Assembly (NCBI RefSeq): GCF_000147335.1 | Contig: NC_014502.1 | Location: forward strand, 62,001-126,000 | Source of the DNA: Gloeothece verrucosa PCC 7822 | GTDB lineage: Bacteria > Cyanobacteriota > Cyanobacteriia > Cyanobacteriales > Microcystaceae | DNA length: 64,000 nucleotides | Direction: 5' to 3' | Shown here: piece by piece, positions 50,336 to 59,218 of the stretch | Numbering within the stretch: the stretch's first letter is position 1 | Layout: every line of letters starts with the position of its first letter | The notes under the pieces: generated by a model | The model's input: the letters and a program-made list of their open reading frames with translations, nothing else | Databases searched by the model: none | Told to the model about the DNA's origin: nothing | Program-made: the position numbers and the translations under genes

Positions 50336-51835
50336 TTAACGACCTCGCCCTCTTCTAGCAGGAGCTTCATTGCGTCTTTGTTCCACTTGCCGCTCTATTT
50401 CTCGTTGTGATTTCTTGGTCATATCGAGCATATTCTCGATATAATCCAAATCTTTAGTAGTCATGTGATTGAAATTTCCATGAGTGAAACTTCGCTGAAA
50501 TATAGTCTCATAGGTATTTTCAGCCGCATTTAAACGCATTATGCCAATTTGTCCTTTAGGCGTTGCTTTGACCAAATATTTTTCCTCTTTATCTACTATT
50601 TTTACAAAATTTTCTGTCGACTGTTTAGCCAAAATTACAAACTCGTCCATGAGCCGGGTGCTTCTGGCTTCTTTGACAGATAATAATCGATCTTCTGTGG
50701 CAAAGCTGTCAGTTACATCACCTGTCTTTAAGGCATTTTTCAAAATTTTTATGGCGTTGAGATGATTTTCATCGAGATTAGAATCAATGAGCATTACACC
50801 ACCAAAACTGTTAGTTTTAAATCTTAACAATTCCTGCCCTTCATTGTCCTGAAGCTTAAACAAATCGCCTTTACGCAATATTGTATAATCATTGCCTTTG
50901 TATTGACGATCACCTCTCACCGTGTGCTTTTTCCACAATTGAAGAACGGTAGAAGCGGCTGACTGCTCCTGCCTTTTTGTACGCCATAGATCCCAAATAC
51001 GCCCAGTCCCTTGAGATGCCTTCTGCCACCATTTGTAATCGCGCAGATTCTTCAGCCGTTCTTTTAACGCCTCGTCAACCGCTTGCTGAACTTCATCTTT
51101 GAATCCCGCTCGGATTTCGGTTTTCATTTCTTCGCGGAAAACTTGGAAATCGTTAATCAATTGGCTAAGAATGTCTGGATTTCCTTCTGCTTTAGTTTCT
51201 AATGCTTTAGAAAATCCAGGGCTTTCTTTCTGTTGTTGAGATTTTACTTGTTGTTGAGAACTTGAAAAATTAGCATTAATCTCGACTTTGCCCTCATTAT
51301 CTGTTTTAAAAAAAGTTAAGGTTTTGTCTTCTTTTTGAAATTTAACCTCAACGTTTTCCAAGCCTTTAATTTGTTGTCCTGGTTGGGCTAATTGATACGC
51401 TACCTCTAATTTACTGTTTAAAGCAACGTCTAAATTATTAATTTCCTTTCCCTTATCAGTTTTCCCTTTAATTAATGTTTCATGTTGCCAAATTTGAATG
51501 AAAGGTATGACTTCGCTGGCTTGGTCTTTTTCTTTTTCTTCAGTATTAACACTATCTTTTGGTTTATTTTCTAATTTTACTTCTTTCTTTCCGTTCAATT
51601 CATTATTTTCTATCGCTACTTGATCACTTTTTCCATTAGTTTCGTTCTTACCTGTCATTTTTGAGCTACTTTGTTCTTGACTTTGCTGTGGTTCAATCTC
51701 GTCTTTTTTTTCCTTTTCTTGTTTTTTTTCCTCTTCTGCTTTTAAGGCTTGCATTTGCAAAAAAGACTGAGCAAAAGCAATTAACGCGCCTTGCATCTGG
51801 CTAACGTGGTTTTCACTAACTGGGGTTACGGACAT
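50336..51835 (-). CDS. Conjugation-region protein of unknown function, coiled-coil and low complexity
   Basis: 499 residues with AGGGAGG just before the ATG. Residues ~30-110 are a charged Lys/Glu/Gln linker (EEEKKQEKEKKDEIEPQQSQ). A middle domain (about 110-190) and a helical segment with FREEMKTEIRAGFKDEVQQA follow, then a compact C-terminal domain (TVLQLWKKHTVRGDRQYKGN...LLRFKTNSFGGVMLI) and a basic tail (RRNEAPARRGRGR). I do not recognise the family. Position between the coupling protein and the AAA ATPase, and the DNA-binding-like basic tail, suggest a relaxosome or transfer accessory role, which is inference. Confidence 0.6.
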   Translation of the reverse strand: MSVTPVSENHVSQMQGALIAFAQSFLQMQALKAEEEKKQEKEKKDEIEPQQSQEQSSSKMTGKNETNGKSDQVAIENNELNGKKEVKLENKPKDSVNTEEKEKDQASEVIPFIQIWQHETLIKGKTDKGKEINNLDVALNSKLEVAYQLAQPGQQIKGLENVEVKFQKEDKTLTFFKTDNEGKVEINANFSSSQQQVKSQQQKESPGFSKALETKAEGNPDILSQLINDFQVFREEMKTEIRAGFKDEVQQAVDEALKERLKNLRDYKWWQKASQGTGRIWDLWRTKRQEQSAASTVLQLWKKHTVRGDRQYKGNDYTILRKGDLFKLQDNEGQELLRFKTNSFGGVMLIDSNLDENHLNAIKILKNALKTGDVTDSFATEDRLLSVKEARSTRLMDEFVILAKQSTENFVKIVDKEEKYLVKATPKGQIGIMRLNAAENTYETIFQRSFTHGNFNHMTTKDLDYIENMLDMTKKSQREIERQVEQRRNEAPARRGRGR

Positions 51836-51838
51836 AAA

Positions 51839-52141
51839 TTACCTCCCTATTGGGTTTAAAATACTTTTCAAATTTTGAACACGATTAAAAAGAACCTTTT
51901 CATTTTTTCCGGGTTTTTCTAGAAAATAAGCAAGAGTTCCATTAACGTAGACAGCTATATATTCAAAAACATGATCGTCATAACGGTTTAATTCAAAAAA
52001 CCCCAATGGAGTATGACCACCAATTACGCCTAACTGGTCAAAAAACTCAACCGTTTCAATTTCTAGATCGGCGGGAAAAGGCTCCAACTTTTCTTCTTTA
52101 GCGGATTTTAAGGTTTCTTTAATTTTTTCGGTAATCTTCAT
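51839..52141 (-). CDS. Small conserved protein of the conjugation region
   Basis: 100 residues. It begins MKITEKIKETLKSAKEEKLE and contains an ordered middle (IETVEFFDQLGVIGGHTPLG, then YDDHVFEYIAVYVNG). No domain is recognised and there is no signal peptide. It lies 18 bp after the coupling protein gene and ends 3 bp before the 499-residue gene starts, so all three are probably one transcript. The function is unknown. Confidence 0.55.
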   Translation of the reverse strand: MKITEKIKETLKSAKEEKLEPFPADLEIETVEFFDQLGVIGGHTPLGFFELNRYDDHVFEYIAVYVNGTLAYFLEKPGKNEKVLFNRVQNLKSILNPIGR

Positions 52142-52159
52142 AATTTAATTCCTCAAAAG

Positions 52160-54082
52160 TTAATCAGCAATTACTTGATTTAATTTTTCCATCGTATCCA
52201 ACAGTTTTTTGTTATGACCATTGTTTACATTATTTAACGCTTGTTTTTGATTTTGACTTTGCTTTTTAGCACCTCCTTGATTTCCTCCTTTACCATTATT
52301 ATTATTGGGCTGCTCAGGCTCCGGAAATAACTCATTGACAAGCGCTAACCGTTCTTCAAACTGTTTCCTGCGGATATCGTCAGTTACATCAGAAATTCGA
52401 TCGCGCTTAAGGGCATTCCGAATTTTAGGCCACCTGGCGCAAGACCATTCCATTTCCTGAATTTCGCACCTGGCCACCTTAATCTTTTGCTTAATGGGAA
52501 CATACTCCTCCTCACCCCGACTATATGCAGGATTGATGATTACAGCCTTACCAGTGGGAAGTTTTAAAAATTGTGCCGGTTCAAATAATGGTCTTTTTTG
52601 ACGATTATCTGACGTTGACCGACTGCCACCTCCACCGTGTTTCCCTGTATTTTTAGAACGAGATTTAGAGTCATATTTGACCTCTACTTCTCCCAAGAAA
52701 TCGGAGAAATACTTAGCTGATTCGGGATCTTGGGGATTAAAGAGGAATTTACAGGCTGTACCGCCGAATATAATTCGTGCCAGTTCTTTCCCATAGATAC
52801 GCTCTAATTGACCCAGGTTTTGAGCAGCGATAACACCACAGAAACCGTCCTCACGGGCCTCATTTAGCCAATTTTGCAGTTGAGGGAGGTAAATTGTCGG
52901 TAGTTCGTCTAAAAAGACACATAGAGGGTCTTTTCTGGGTTCAACGCGGCTTATATTCCTAGAGACAACCATGTGTAACGTGGCTGCCAATAACGGCCCG
53001 ACAATATCCCTATTGTTCCTATCCAGCCCAAAGACTATTAAAGTCTTACCATCTAAGTCCAAAGGTAATGTAGACTTACCACAGAAAGCACCAATATAGT
53101 CTTTTTTAAGGAATTTTTGAAAGGTTCTTTGTGCCGTACCCACGATACTACTTTCCGTCTCGGATGAACCACTGACACTCATGATCTGGTCTAATGGTCG
53201 CATAGTCCACACCGGAAACTTATTTTGCTGTTGTGCGTGTAGTAATCTCAAACCTAACTTGGGTAAAGATAATATAGCACTAGCAGTCATTAAATCAGCG
53301 TATTGACGACCTCGCATTTGAGCAACAGCCTTGGTGAGTAGGAAGACCCCCTCAACCAAAGTAGCACCCGCATCCTCAAAGAATTTATCGCCTTTGCCGC
53401 CACTACCGAGATCACAGTTTTTAGTGATCGTGTGGGCCAGTTGCCCTGCGGCCACTGCATCCTCAGCATCTTTCAAGAAGTCTAAGATATTACAACTATC
53501 AGACTCGGAGAAACCTGGCGCAAATACCCTAATCTTATAGCCTCGTTTTAAGGCGTAAGCCACAGCCCGACTGGTTTGTGCAGGATATTTGAAATCATAG
53601 ATTATGGTGGGAAATCCCTGATCTAAGGCGGCTCTGATGAGAGGATCTATTACTGAGAAGGTCTTACCGCTTCCTGCGCCTCCCAAGACTGCCACCCCTC
53701 TCTGTACATCGGGAACGTAGAAAGTGTCGGGGGAGGGAAATCGTTGGCAGAAAACTTCTCTTTTATCGATAACCCATCGCTCCTGTAACTTTTGGAGAAC
53801 CCTATCCGGCATTCCCAAGTATAGAGCAGCCGAGTTTCTCTTAGGATCATCTATTTGCTTCCTTGCCCTTTGAGCGGCTTTACGTTTTTCACCTCCACCT
53901 CCCCAATAAGAAGTAGCGAGTTTGGCTTTCTTACTACCACCATTATCTATTAATGATAGTAAGCCGAATGCGGCAACTGACCCTAGGAGTGCTAACCCAG
54001 ATGGGGTATTGAGGAAGTTAGTTATTGATGAGGTGGGTAGGTTAATATTAGGGGTGTTTGATTGACCAATGTAATATGACAT
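52160..54082 (-). CDS. Type IV coupling protein (VirD4/TraD-like)
   Basis: About 640 residues from the ATG at 54082; a GTG at 54112 would overlap the upstream gene. One hydrophobic segment lies near residues 25-47. Walker A is LGGAGSGKTFSVIDPLIRAA near residue 132, followed by IIYDFKYPAQTSRAVAYALK. Walker B is CVFLDELPTIYLPQLQNWLN, followed by GFCGVIAAQNLGQLERIYG, the classic VirD4/TraD pattern. The C terminus is low in complexity (NNNNGKGGNQGGAKKQ). This hexameric ATPase delivers the relaxase-DNA complex to the secretion channel. Only one clear N-terminal membrane segment is visible, where many relatives have two. Confidence 0.88.
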   Translation of the reverse strand: MSYYIGQSNTPNINLPTSSITNFLNTPSGLALLGSVAAFGLLSLIDNGGSKKAKLATSYWGGGGEKRKAAQRARKQIDDPKRNSAALYLGMPDRVLQKLQERWVIDKREVFCQRFPSPDTFYVPDVQRGVAVLGGAGSGKTFSVIDPLIRAALDQGFPTIIYDFKYPAQTSRAVAYALKRGYKIRVFAPGFSESDSCNILDFLKDAEDAVAAGQLAHTITKNCDLGSGGKGDKFFEDAGATLVEGVFLLTKAVAQMRGRQYADLMTASAILSLPKLGLRLLHAQQQNKFPVWTMRPLDQIMSVSGSSETESSIVGTAQRTFQKFLKKDYIGAFCGKSTLPLDLDGKTLIVFGLDRNNRDIVGPLLAATLHMVVSRNISRVEPRKDPLCVFLDELPTIYLPQLQNWLNEAREDGFCGVIAAQNLGQLERIYGKELARIIFGGTACKFLFNPQDPESAKYFSDFLGEVEVKYDSKSRSKNTGKHGGGGSRSTSDNRQKRPLFEPAQFLKLPTGKAVIINPAYSRGEEEYVPIKQKIKVARCEIQEMEWSCARWPKIRNALKRDRISDVTDDIRRKQFEERLALVNELFPEPEQPNNNNGKGGNQGGAKKQSQNQKQALNNVNNGHNKKLLDTMEKLNQVIAD

Positions 54083-54086
54083 AGCT

Positions 54087-55157
54087 TTATAATCCAACGA
54101 ATATTTCTTCACCTACGTGATAAGACTTAAAAGGAACTGGTCCCACCAAATAAGGGGAACAACCACAGAGACTACAAAACCGGAAGAATAAAGCTGTTTC
54201 TACCATATCAGTGGCCTCGTTGGTATTCCAAACAACTACCTTAAAATTCGGTCCGTAGGGATGTCTGCCTGTAGGTTCCTTTCCGGCAAGACAACCGCTA
54301 CCCCCATCGACTTCTTGATACTTGCCGCTTATCCACTGTTTGCCGTCTACTAGAAAATTTCCCGTCAATTCGATCTGGGCACAGTTATGAGAGCAATTTT
54401 TATTGAAACCAACATTGTAGCCACCAGAAATACTGCGGTTAGTGGGATGTTCCGACTTACCCAACACCAAGTCAACAAGAGCGAACCCTCCACCAATACC
54501 TAGAGAATTAAGGGGGTATTTTACTAAAGCTGGAACTTCACTAACCTTTAAACTTTGCCAGTAGCTAAATTGTTTTAAGGGTGTATCAGCTAACCCTGGT
54601 ATTGAGGATAAATTGTATTTAGATAAGTCGAAATTCTTGAAGGTAAGCTTATTTAACTCTGGGTATTTCTTGACTAAATTTTTGAGAAGAGCATTTTGAA
54701 CTTTACTAAGATTATACCCTTTAGACTTGAGGAAGTTTTGGACGAAGGGAATCTGTTTGACCCGATAATCCCTTAGCCCTTTGACATTATTTAACAAGTT
54801 CCCGAAGTTGGCTTTCTGGAAATAGCCAAATTGGTTAAGGGTGTAATTAGCATTTGTGTTATCACTTTTATTTAAAATATCATTCAAAGTGATGTTTGTC
54901 AACTCTAAATCTTCTAAAGTTAACAAATTTTCCAATCGCTGCCCCTCCTTCCAATTGAACTTTTTATTATCGGGTAAATCAAATGACCCTCCTTCCGCTA
55001 ATGAAGGTAAAGATTCAAAGGTAACGATTTGATTATCTGAAGATATTCCCGGCTTACTCAGCAATAATATAAAGCTAAGTATCCAGAATATTCCCCATCC
55101 GAGAAAGAAGAAATAGGGGAGTTTTAATTTTTGAAGTAAAGGGAGTTTTTGGAGCAT
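54087..55157 (-). CDS. Membrane-anchored cysteine-rich protein of the transfer operon
   Basis: 356 residues. An N-terminal hydrophobic anchor (KLPYFFFLGWGIFWILSFIL) is followed by a periplasmic region of short repeated helical elements (LENLLTLEDLELTNITLNDI, YNLSKVQNALLKNLVKKYPE) and a C-terminal beta-rich domain with six or more Cys (NCSHNCAQIEL, GGSGCLAG, FRFCSLCGCSPYL), probably disulphide-linked. I do not recognise the family. Its ATG overlaps the stop of the VirB9-like gene (TAATG), so the two are translationally coupled. The role could be in pilus assembly or mating-pair contact. Confidence 0.6.
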   Translation of the reverse strand: MLQKLPLLQKLKLPYFFFLGWGIFWILSFILLLSKPGISSDNQIVTFESLPSLAEGGSFDLPDNKKFNWKEGQRLENLLTLEDLELTNITLNDILNKSDNTNANYTLNQFGYFQKANFGNLLNNVKGLRDYRVKQIPFVQNFLKSKGYNLSKVQNALLKNLVKKYPELNKLTFKNFDLSKYNLSSIPGLADTPLKQFSYWQSLKVSEVPALVKYPLNSLGIGGGFALVDLVLGKSEHPTNRSISGGYNVGFNKNCSHNCAQIELTGNFLVDGKQWISGKYQEVDGGSGCLAGKEPTGRHPYGPNFKVVVWNTNEATDMVETALFFRFCSLCGCSPYLVGPVPFKSYHVGEEIFVGL

Positions 55158-55840
55158 TATTGTCCTAACTCCTGTAAACGATTAACAACATCATTAGAAA
55201 CTCCAGCTTTATTGGCAGATTCTTCTACTGACAATCCCTTTGATAGATAGGAAATAAAATTGTTAACTTTCTTATCCAAGGGGGAACCATCCTGTAATAA
55301 ATTTTGTTGTTTAGCGGCTAACACTCCCTGTCGGAATGTCTGGACTATTTCATGATTGTTAACGGGTTGATTATTTTCCACTTCAGTTATTTCAAAAACT
55401 AAATAACTGGGTGTGGTTGACTTAACGATTTTGAAGAGGTAAACGCTACCTTTACCTTCATTCGATTGAGTAATAACGGTCAGCAAACTTTGAGCCGTTT
55501 GGGGGAGTCCTGGTATCTTTAAATCGTTTATTTTCTTTAAATGGAGAACCTTAACATCTCCACCATCTGTACAGTTATCCTGTAATCCTTTTAAACATCC
55601 ATCGGCAGTTAGAACGACAAAGGAGGGATTATCTAACCACGCCTGAGAGATAGTTTCATCAGTTGCTAAAAAACTAATGGTTACACCGTGACCATTGGAT
55701 AAATAAATGGTTTCTGGTTTAATTTGCCGAGTCTGTCCGTTGTTATCCCCTATCCTTATCTGTCGTACAATATCCGGAAAAGACAAGACGGGTAGGGCAA
55801 CTAATCCCATAATTAAACTGCTTAATACAAATGTCCTCAT
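55157..55840 (-). CDS. Exported VirB9/TraK-like protein (tentative)
   Basis: 227 residues with a signal peptide (MRTFVLSSLIMGLVALPVLS). The body is beta-rich: TIYLSNGHGVTISFLATDET, then WLDNPSFVVLTADGC, VLHLKKI, LLTVITQSNEGKGSVYLFKI. This order of strands, with a short strand before a DP/DNP-type turn and a YxFxI strand, is like the N-terminal domain of VirB9/TrbG/TraK outer-membrane core proteins. The assignment is by pattern and by position next to the VirB10-like gene. A C-terminal helical tail (GLSVEESANKAGVSNDVVNR) is unusual for VirB9. Confidence 0.5.
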   Translation of the reverse strand: MRTFVLSSLIMGLVALPVLSFPDIVRQIRIGDNNGQTRQIKPETIYLSNGHGVTISFLATDETISQAWLDNPSFVVLTADGCLKGLQDNCTDGGDVKVLHLKKINDLKIPGLPQTAQSLLTVITQSNEGKGSVYLFKIVKSTTPSYLVFEITEVENNQPVNNHEIVQTFRQGVLAAKQQNLLQDGSPLDKKVNNFISYLSKGLSVEESANKAGVSNDVVNRLQELGQ

Positions 55841-55843
55841 TCC

Positions 55844-56019
55844 CTATAGCTCCAACGATCGATTAACCTGTATCTGTACTTTCGTCCCCGGATTGAGATA
55901 CCAGAGACGTTCCCTATCCCGTAACTCATCAATTTCTGAGTCATTTCTTTTTTTGATCTGATCGCTGAGGGGTTCAAAGCCGCCCTCCAACACAGCACCC
56001 ATGTAATTAGGGCTATCAT
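55844..56019 (-). pseudogene. 3' remnant of the VirB10-like gene, cut off by an IS
   Basis: After removing the IS at 56024-57713 and one copy of the target duplication AAGT, the frame of the VirB10-like gene continues without a break: GFSQSSTYDSPNYMGAVLEG, then FEPLSDQIKKRNDSEIDELR and LNPGTKVQIQVNRSLEL with a TAG at 55844-55846. This restores 57 further residues. The lost end includes a beta strand (GTKVQIQV) typical of the VirB10 C-terminal barrel. The next gene starts 3 bp downstream. Confidence 0.9.
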
Positions 56020-56023
56020 AAGT

Positions 56024-57713
56024 AGGGTTTGCTGAAAAAGTGACTCAAAAATTTATGCGGCTAAAAGCCTATAATTTTTGGAGCAATTGATAAGTTTTAC
56101 ATATTTTAAATATTTTAAAGTACATTTTTTTTAATCAAAATTGTTGTTTCAGTTCAAATGTTTTACTCTTGAAAAATAACCACAAAAAAATTGATAAAAA
56201 CTGCCGTAGCAGTGTGGAAAGATTGACAACTAAAAAAGTAATAGCAATAGATGTTTCTGATGTTTCAGGGAGTTTAGTCATCACCAAATTGAGGCTAAAT
56301 CTTCGTTTAGCTTGTCCGAATTTTCCTTCAATAGCATTGCGGAAACGCTCATCATCAATAGCTTGTTTTTTATCCTGTTGAATAACATTTTTAGGGGGTC
56401 TTCCTAAAGGGGGTCCACTGATTCTTATTCCTCTTACCTTGCACCATTCTCTGTTTGCTCTCGTTCGATAAATTTTATCGACATGAATGGATTCGGGGTA
56501 ATATCCTGTAAATTCCTTATACCTTTCAACTTGAAACTTTAAATCTCCTGATTCATTAAAATTGTCCCAGCTTAAATGGTCTAAAAAAACATAGTTTTCA
56601 AAGCAACTTACTGAAATTTTAGCTCCAAACTCTACAGGTTTTCCAGCTTTTCCTCTAACAATAGGGCGAATATGTGGTTGTGTTAGACTAACAATTCTAT
56701 CATCAATTCTCGAAGAAAAATTTTGATACATCCATAATTGTTGACGATAAACTTCTACTACTACCAACAACATTTTATATTTTGTTGACCGGAGACGGCT
56801 TAACTCCGCTCCAGCCTCTATTAACTTGTCTATGTGAGAAAGATTTCTTTTCACATATTGTAGCTGCTTCCTAATAGCTTCTCTTCTTTCTTTTTCAGAT
56901 GGACGACGCTTTTTAACTACCTTTAAATAATCTTTTCTGCCGCTCTTCCGATAAGTTCTTGGTTTTTTTAGACTTATTTTCACACTTTTATAGAGACAGT
57001 CTAAAATTTTTTCAGTTTGCTGTCTAGCTTGGTTTAATAAGCTTAGATCATTTGGATATTTTATATCTCCAGGGGCACAAGTAGCATCTAAGATTAACTT
57101 TCCTTTATTGAGAATTTTTTCGACTTCTCTTTCTTCGGCTTTTTTTTTATTATTTTCTTCTTCTTGATTTATTTCTCTTAAATTTTTTACTATTTTTTGA
57201 TTAATTTTATTAACAATTTTTGAATCTATTCTTTGCCTAAAATGAACCATCATTGATGATTCAAATGGTTCTTCATTACTATAAGATGATAGACCGATAA
57301 AGTATTGTAAGTAAGGGTTCTCTTTAATTTGTTCTAGAGTTTCCCTATCACTTGTTCCTAATTTCTCTTTAATAATTAATGCGCCCAATGCCATCCGAAA
57401 AGGTTTAGCTGGCGCACCAGTTGTTTGTGAAAAAATTTTTCCATATTCTTCTTCAAATTCCGCCCAAGGTATTAATTCTGCCATTATTACCCAACGATTA
57501 TTTGGGGATAATTTTCCCTCAAAAGGCAAATTAAAGTTGTCTGGGGTGATTGAGGACTGGGGTGACTTGCGATACATTTGTTCTAAAACAAGAAGTGCAA
57601 GGGGTTTTTACCAATTTTATAAGGTTTTAGCTTCTTCAACTGATCTTTTTTTCCTTTCCCATCCGCCTGTAGCTCTTTTTTATTAAGGTTTTCCAGCTTT
57701 TTCAGCAAACCCT
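56024..57713. mobile_element. Insertion sequence (IS5/DUF772-type) with 4-bp target duplication, inserted in the VirB10-like gene
   Basis: The ends AGGGTTTGCTGAAAAAG (from 56024) and its inverse CTTTTTCAGCAAACCCT (to 57713) match over 17 bp. The 4 bp AAGT flank both sides (56020-56023 and 57714-57717). The 1,690-bp element holds one transposase gene. Joining the flanks restores one reading frame, which proves the exact insertion point. Confidence 0.95.
56135..57577 (-). CDS. Transposase, IS5/IS1182-like with DUF772 N terminus
   Basis: 480 residues, intact. The N-terminal domain reads FRMALGALIIKEKLGTSDRE, then NPYLQYFIGLSSYSNEEPFE, the DUF772 pattern. The DDE core has Asp in LILDATCAPGDIKYPND, Asp in SIHVDKIYRTRANREWC and Glu in RNAIEGKFGQAKRRFSL. 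A long Lys/Glu-rich insertion separates the first two Asp residues. The C terminus is hydrophobic. With perfect ends and a target duplication the element looks recently moved and probably active. Confidence 0.9.
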   Translation of the reverse strand: MYRKSPQSSITPDNFNLPFEGKLSPNNRWVIMAELIPWAEFEEEYGKIFSQTTGAPAKPFRMALGALIIKEKLGTSDRETLEQIKENPYLQYFIGLSSYSNEEPFESSMMVHFRQRIDSKIVNKINQKIVKNLREINQEEENNKKKAEEREVEKILNKGKLILDATCAPGDIKYPNDLSLLNQARQQTEKILDCLYKSVKISLKKPRTYRKSGRKDYLKVVKKRRPSEKERREAIRKQLQYVKRNLSHIDKLIEAGAELSRLRSTKYKMLLVVVEVYRQQLWMYQNFSSRIDDRIVSLTQPHIRPIVRGKAGKPVEFGAKISVSCFENYVFLDHLSWDNFNESGDLKFQVERYKEFTGYYPESIHVDKIYRTRANREWCKVRGIRISGPPLGRPPKNVIQQDKKQAIDDERFRNAIEGKFGQAKRRFSLNLVMTKLPETSETSIAITFLVVNLSTLLRQFLSIFLWLFFKSKTFELKQQF

Positions 57714-59208
57714 AAGTAGAAGATTGAGAAAAACCACCGACACCACTCGATGATGACGTTGAGGTGGGACGGTTAACGATTTCCCCAAGTTTTCCCAATG
57801 CACCGACGACGAAACCCATCGCATCCCGTTTGGCTATATCTCGTGAGGCATCATTCCTCAACTTAGCAATTAACGGTTTCCCTCCAGGGGCACGTAAGGC
57901 GAATACGCCTTCGGGTAACTCTATGTCTTTCCCGTTAACTCTTATGGCGATCGCATCCCCAGTAACCATACCGCTATCATGAATTTGATGAACCTCAAAA
58001 ATTATCTCTGTCCCCTTGGGTAATACTTCAACGCCGTTAGGATCGCTTATCGATTGAGATAAAGTTACGACGAATGGGTCTGAGTGTTTCATTCCCTGCG
58101 CCCATATAATTGACGTGGCCATCTCGCCTTTAACAGTAGTTCCCACAGGGATGATCGAACTTTGAGTAGGCGAGTCCCCCAGTAATTCCATTTCCTCACT
58201 ATTCCCCTTTGAAGAGGTTAAAATTACCGGTGTTCTTGATGATTTCTGAGATTGTTTATTATTGGTATCATCAACCTCTTGGGCATCGGACATATCTAAG
58301 ACTTTATCTCCTGATGAATTATCAACCTCCGTGTTACCCTCATCATTATTAGATTTGGATGAGGCAGTATAGGAACCCAAACCGGCTAACTTCTGCCACA
58401 ATTCTAGGGGATTGACTGATTCAGTAGGATTATTGATAACTGTAGTGGGCTGCTGTTTGATCGCGATTGAGGAATTTCTAAGAGTAATAGGGCGATCGTT
58501 ATAACGGCGACTAATATTACCAGCCGGAGAATAACTTATCTGTCCTCTAGTCCTGGGAACTGAATTAATTGATGGGGGTGTCTGTCGTCTGTATGAAACT
58601 TCAGTTGATGTATTAGATGGGGAACTCGGTTGGCTTACACTCACCTTCGGGATCTCCCCAGTTTCGGAGTTTGATGCTGACTGCATAACAGGTTGTGGGA
58701 GGGGTTGGTTCAAGTCGGCGGCTTCTCCCATCTTCTTTAACTGCTGAGATTGGGAAGATAATGCCGCCTCCGCCTTATATAGCGCTATCTGTTCCTCCGG
58801 TGATAAAGTTTTGTCCTTCTCTTTAGTTGATTCCTGCTTTTCTTTGGTTGCAGTTGCACTTCTGTAGGAGGGGGCATTGGTTAGGAATATCCCCGCTACT
58901 ATGACACCACTGCCGCATATCAAACCTATCAATCCTAATTTAACGTAAGGATTCTTAGAGAAAGATTTACCCTTTTTGGCTTGGGTTTCTTGTTCACTGC
59001 CTTGTTCTTCCTGTTCAGCAAATAGGGTTGATTCTTCTTCAATATTATTGGAAAGTTGTTGTTTATCATCGTTGGGTAATTCTAATAAATTGTTAATGGA
59101 TTCACAATTCCAATTGGATTCTGAAGAGGGATTTATTTCTTCATTATTCGTCCAAGGGTCATCGATTGAATTCTCTTTAACAGAAGGGCTTTCTATTGTG
59201 TTGACCAT
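57712..59208 (-). CDS. VirB10/TrbI-like T4SS core protein, C-terminally truncated by IS insertion
   Basis: 498 residues in this frame, stopping at a TAG created at the IS edge; 555 before the insertion. Residues ~1-85 are a cytoplasmic acidic tail, a membrane segment follows (LGLIGLICGSGVIVAGIFLT, about 90-110), then a long Ser/Pro/Asn-rich periplasmic linker, and a C-terminal beta domain: IIPVGTTVKGEMATSIIW, GVEVLPKGTEIIFEVHQIHD, GDAIAIRVNGKDIELPEGVF. This is the VirB10 layout that spans from inner membrane to outer channel. Loss of the last 57 residues probably weakens or stops conjugation unless the remaining barrel strands suffice. Confidence 0.75.
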   Translation of the reverse strand: MVNTIESPSVKENSIDDPWTNNEEINPSSESNWNCESINNLLELPNDDKQQLSNNIEEESTLFAEQEEQGSEQETQAKKGKSFSKNPYVKLGLIGLICGSGVIVAGIFLTNAPSYRSATATKEKQESTKEKDKTLSPEEQIALYKAEAALSSQSQQLKKMGEAADLNQPLPQPVMQSASNSETGEIPKVSVSQPSSPSNTSTEVSYRRQTPPSINSVPRTRGQISYSPAGNISRRYNDRPITLRNSSIAIKQQPTTVINNPTESVNPLELWQKLAGLGSYTASSKSNNDEGNTEVDNSSGDKVLDMSDAQEVDDTNNKQSQKSSRTPVILTSSKGNSEEMELLGDSPTQSSIIPVGTTVKGEMATSIIWAQGMKHSDPFVVTLSQSISDPNGVEVLPKGTEIIFEVHQIHDSGMVTGDAIAIRVNGKDIELPEGVFALRAPGGKPLIAKLRNDASRDIAKRDAMGFVVGALGKLGEIVNRPTSTSSSSGVGGFSQSST

Positions 59209-59218
59209 GATTTTAATC

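Noticed and set aside
55837..56019. 60-codon minus-strand ORF starting MIALITWVLCW
   Set aside because: It is out of frame with the restored VirB10-like 3' end, which accounts for the same DNA better.
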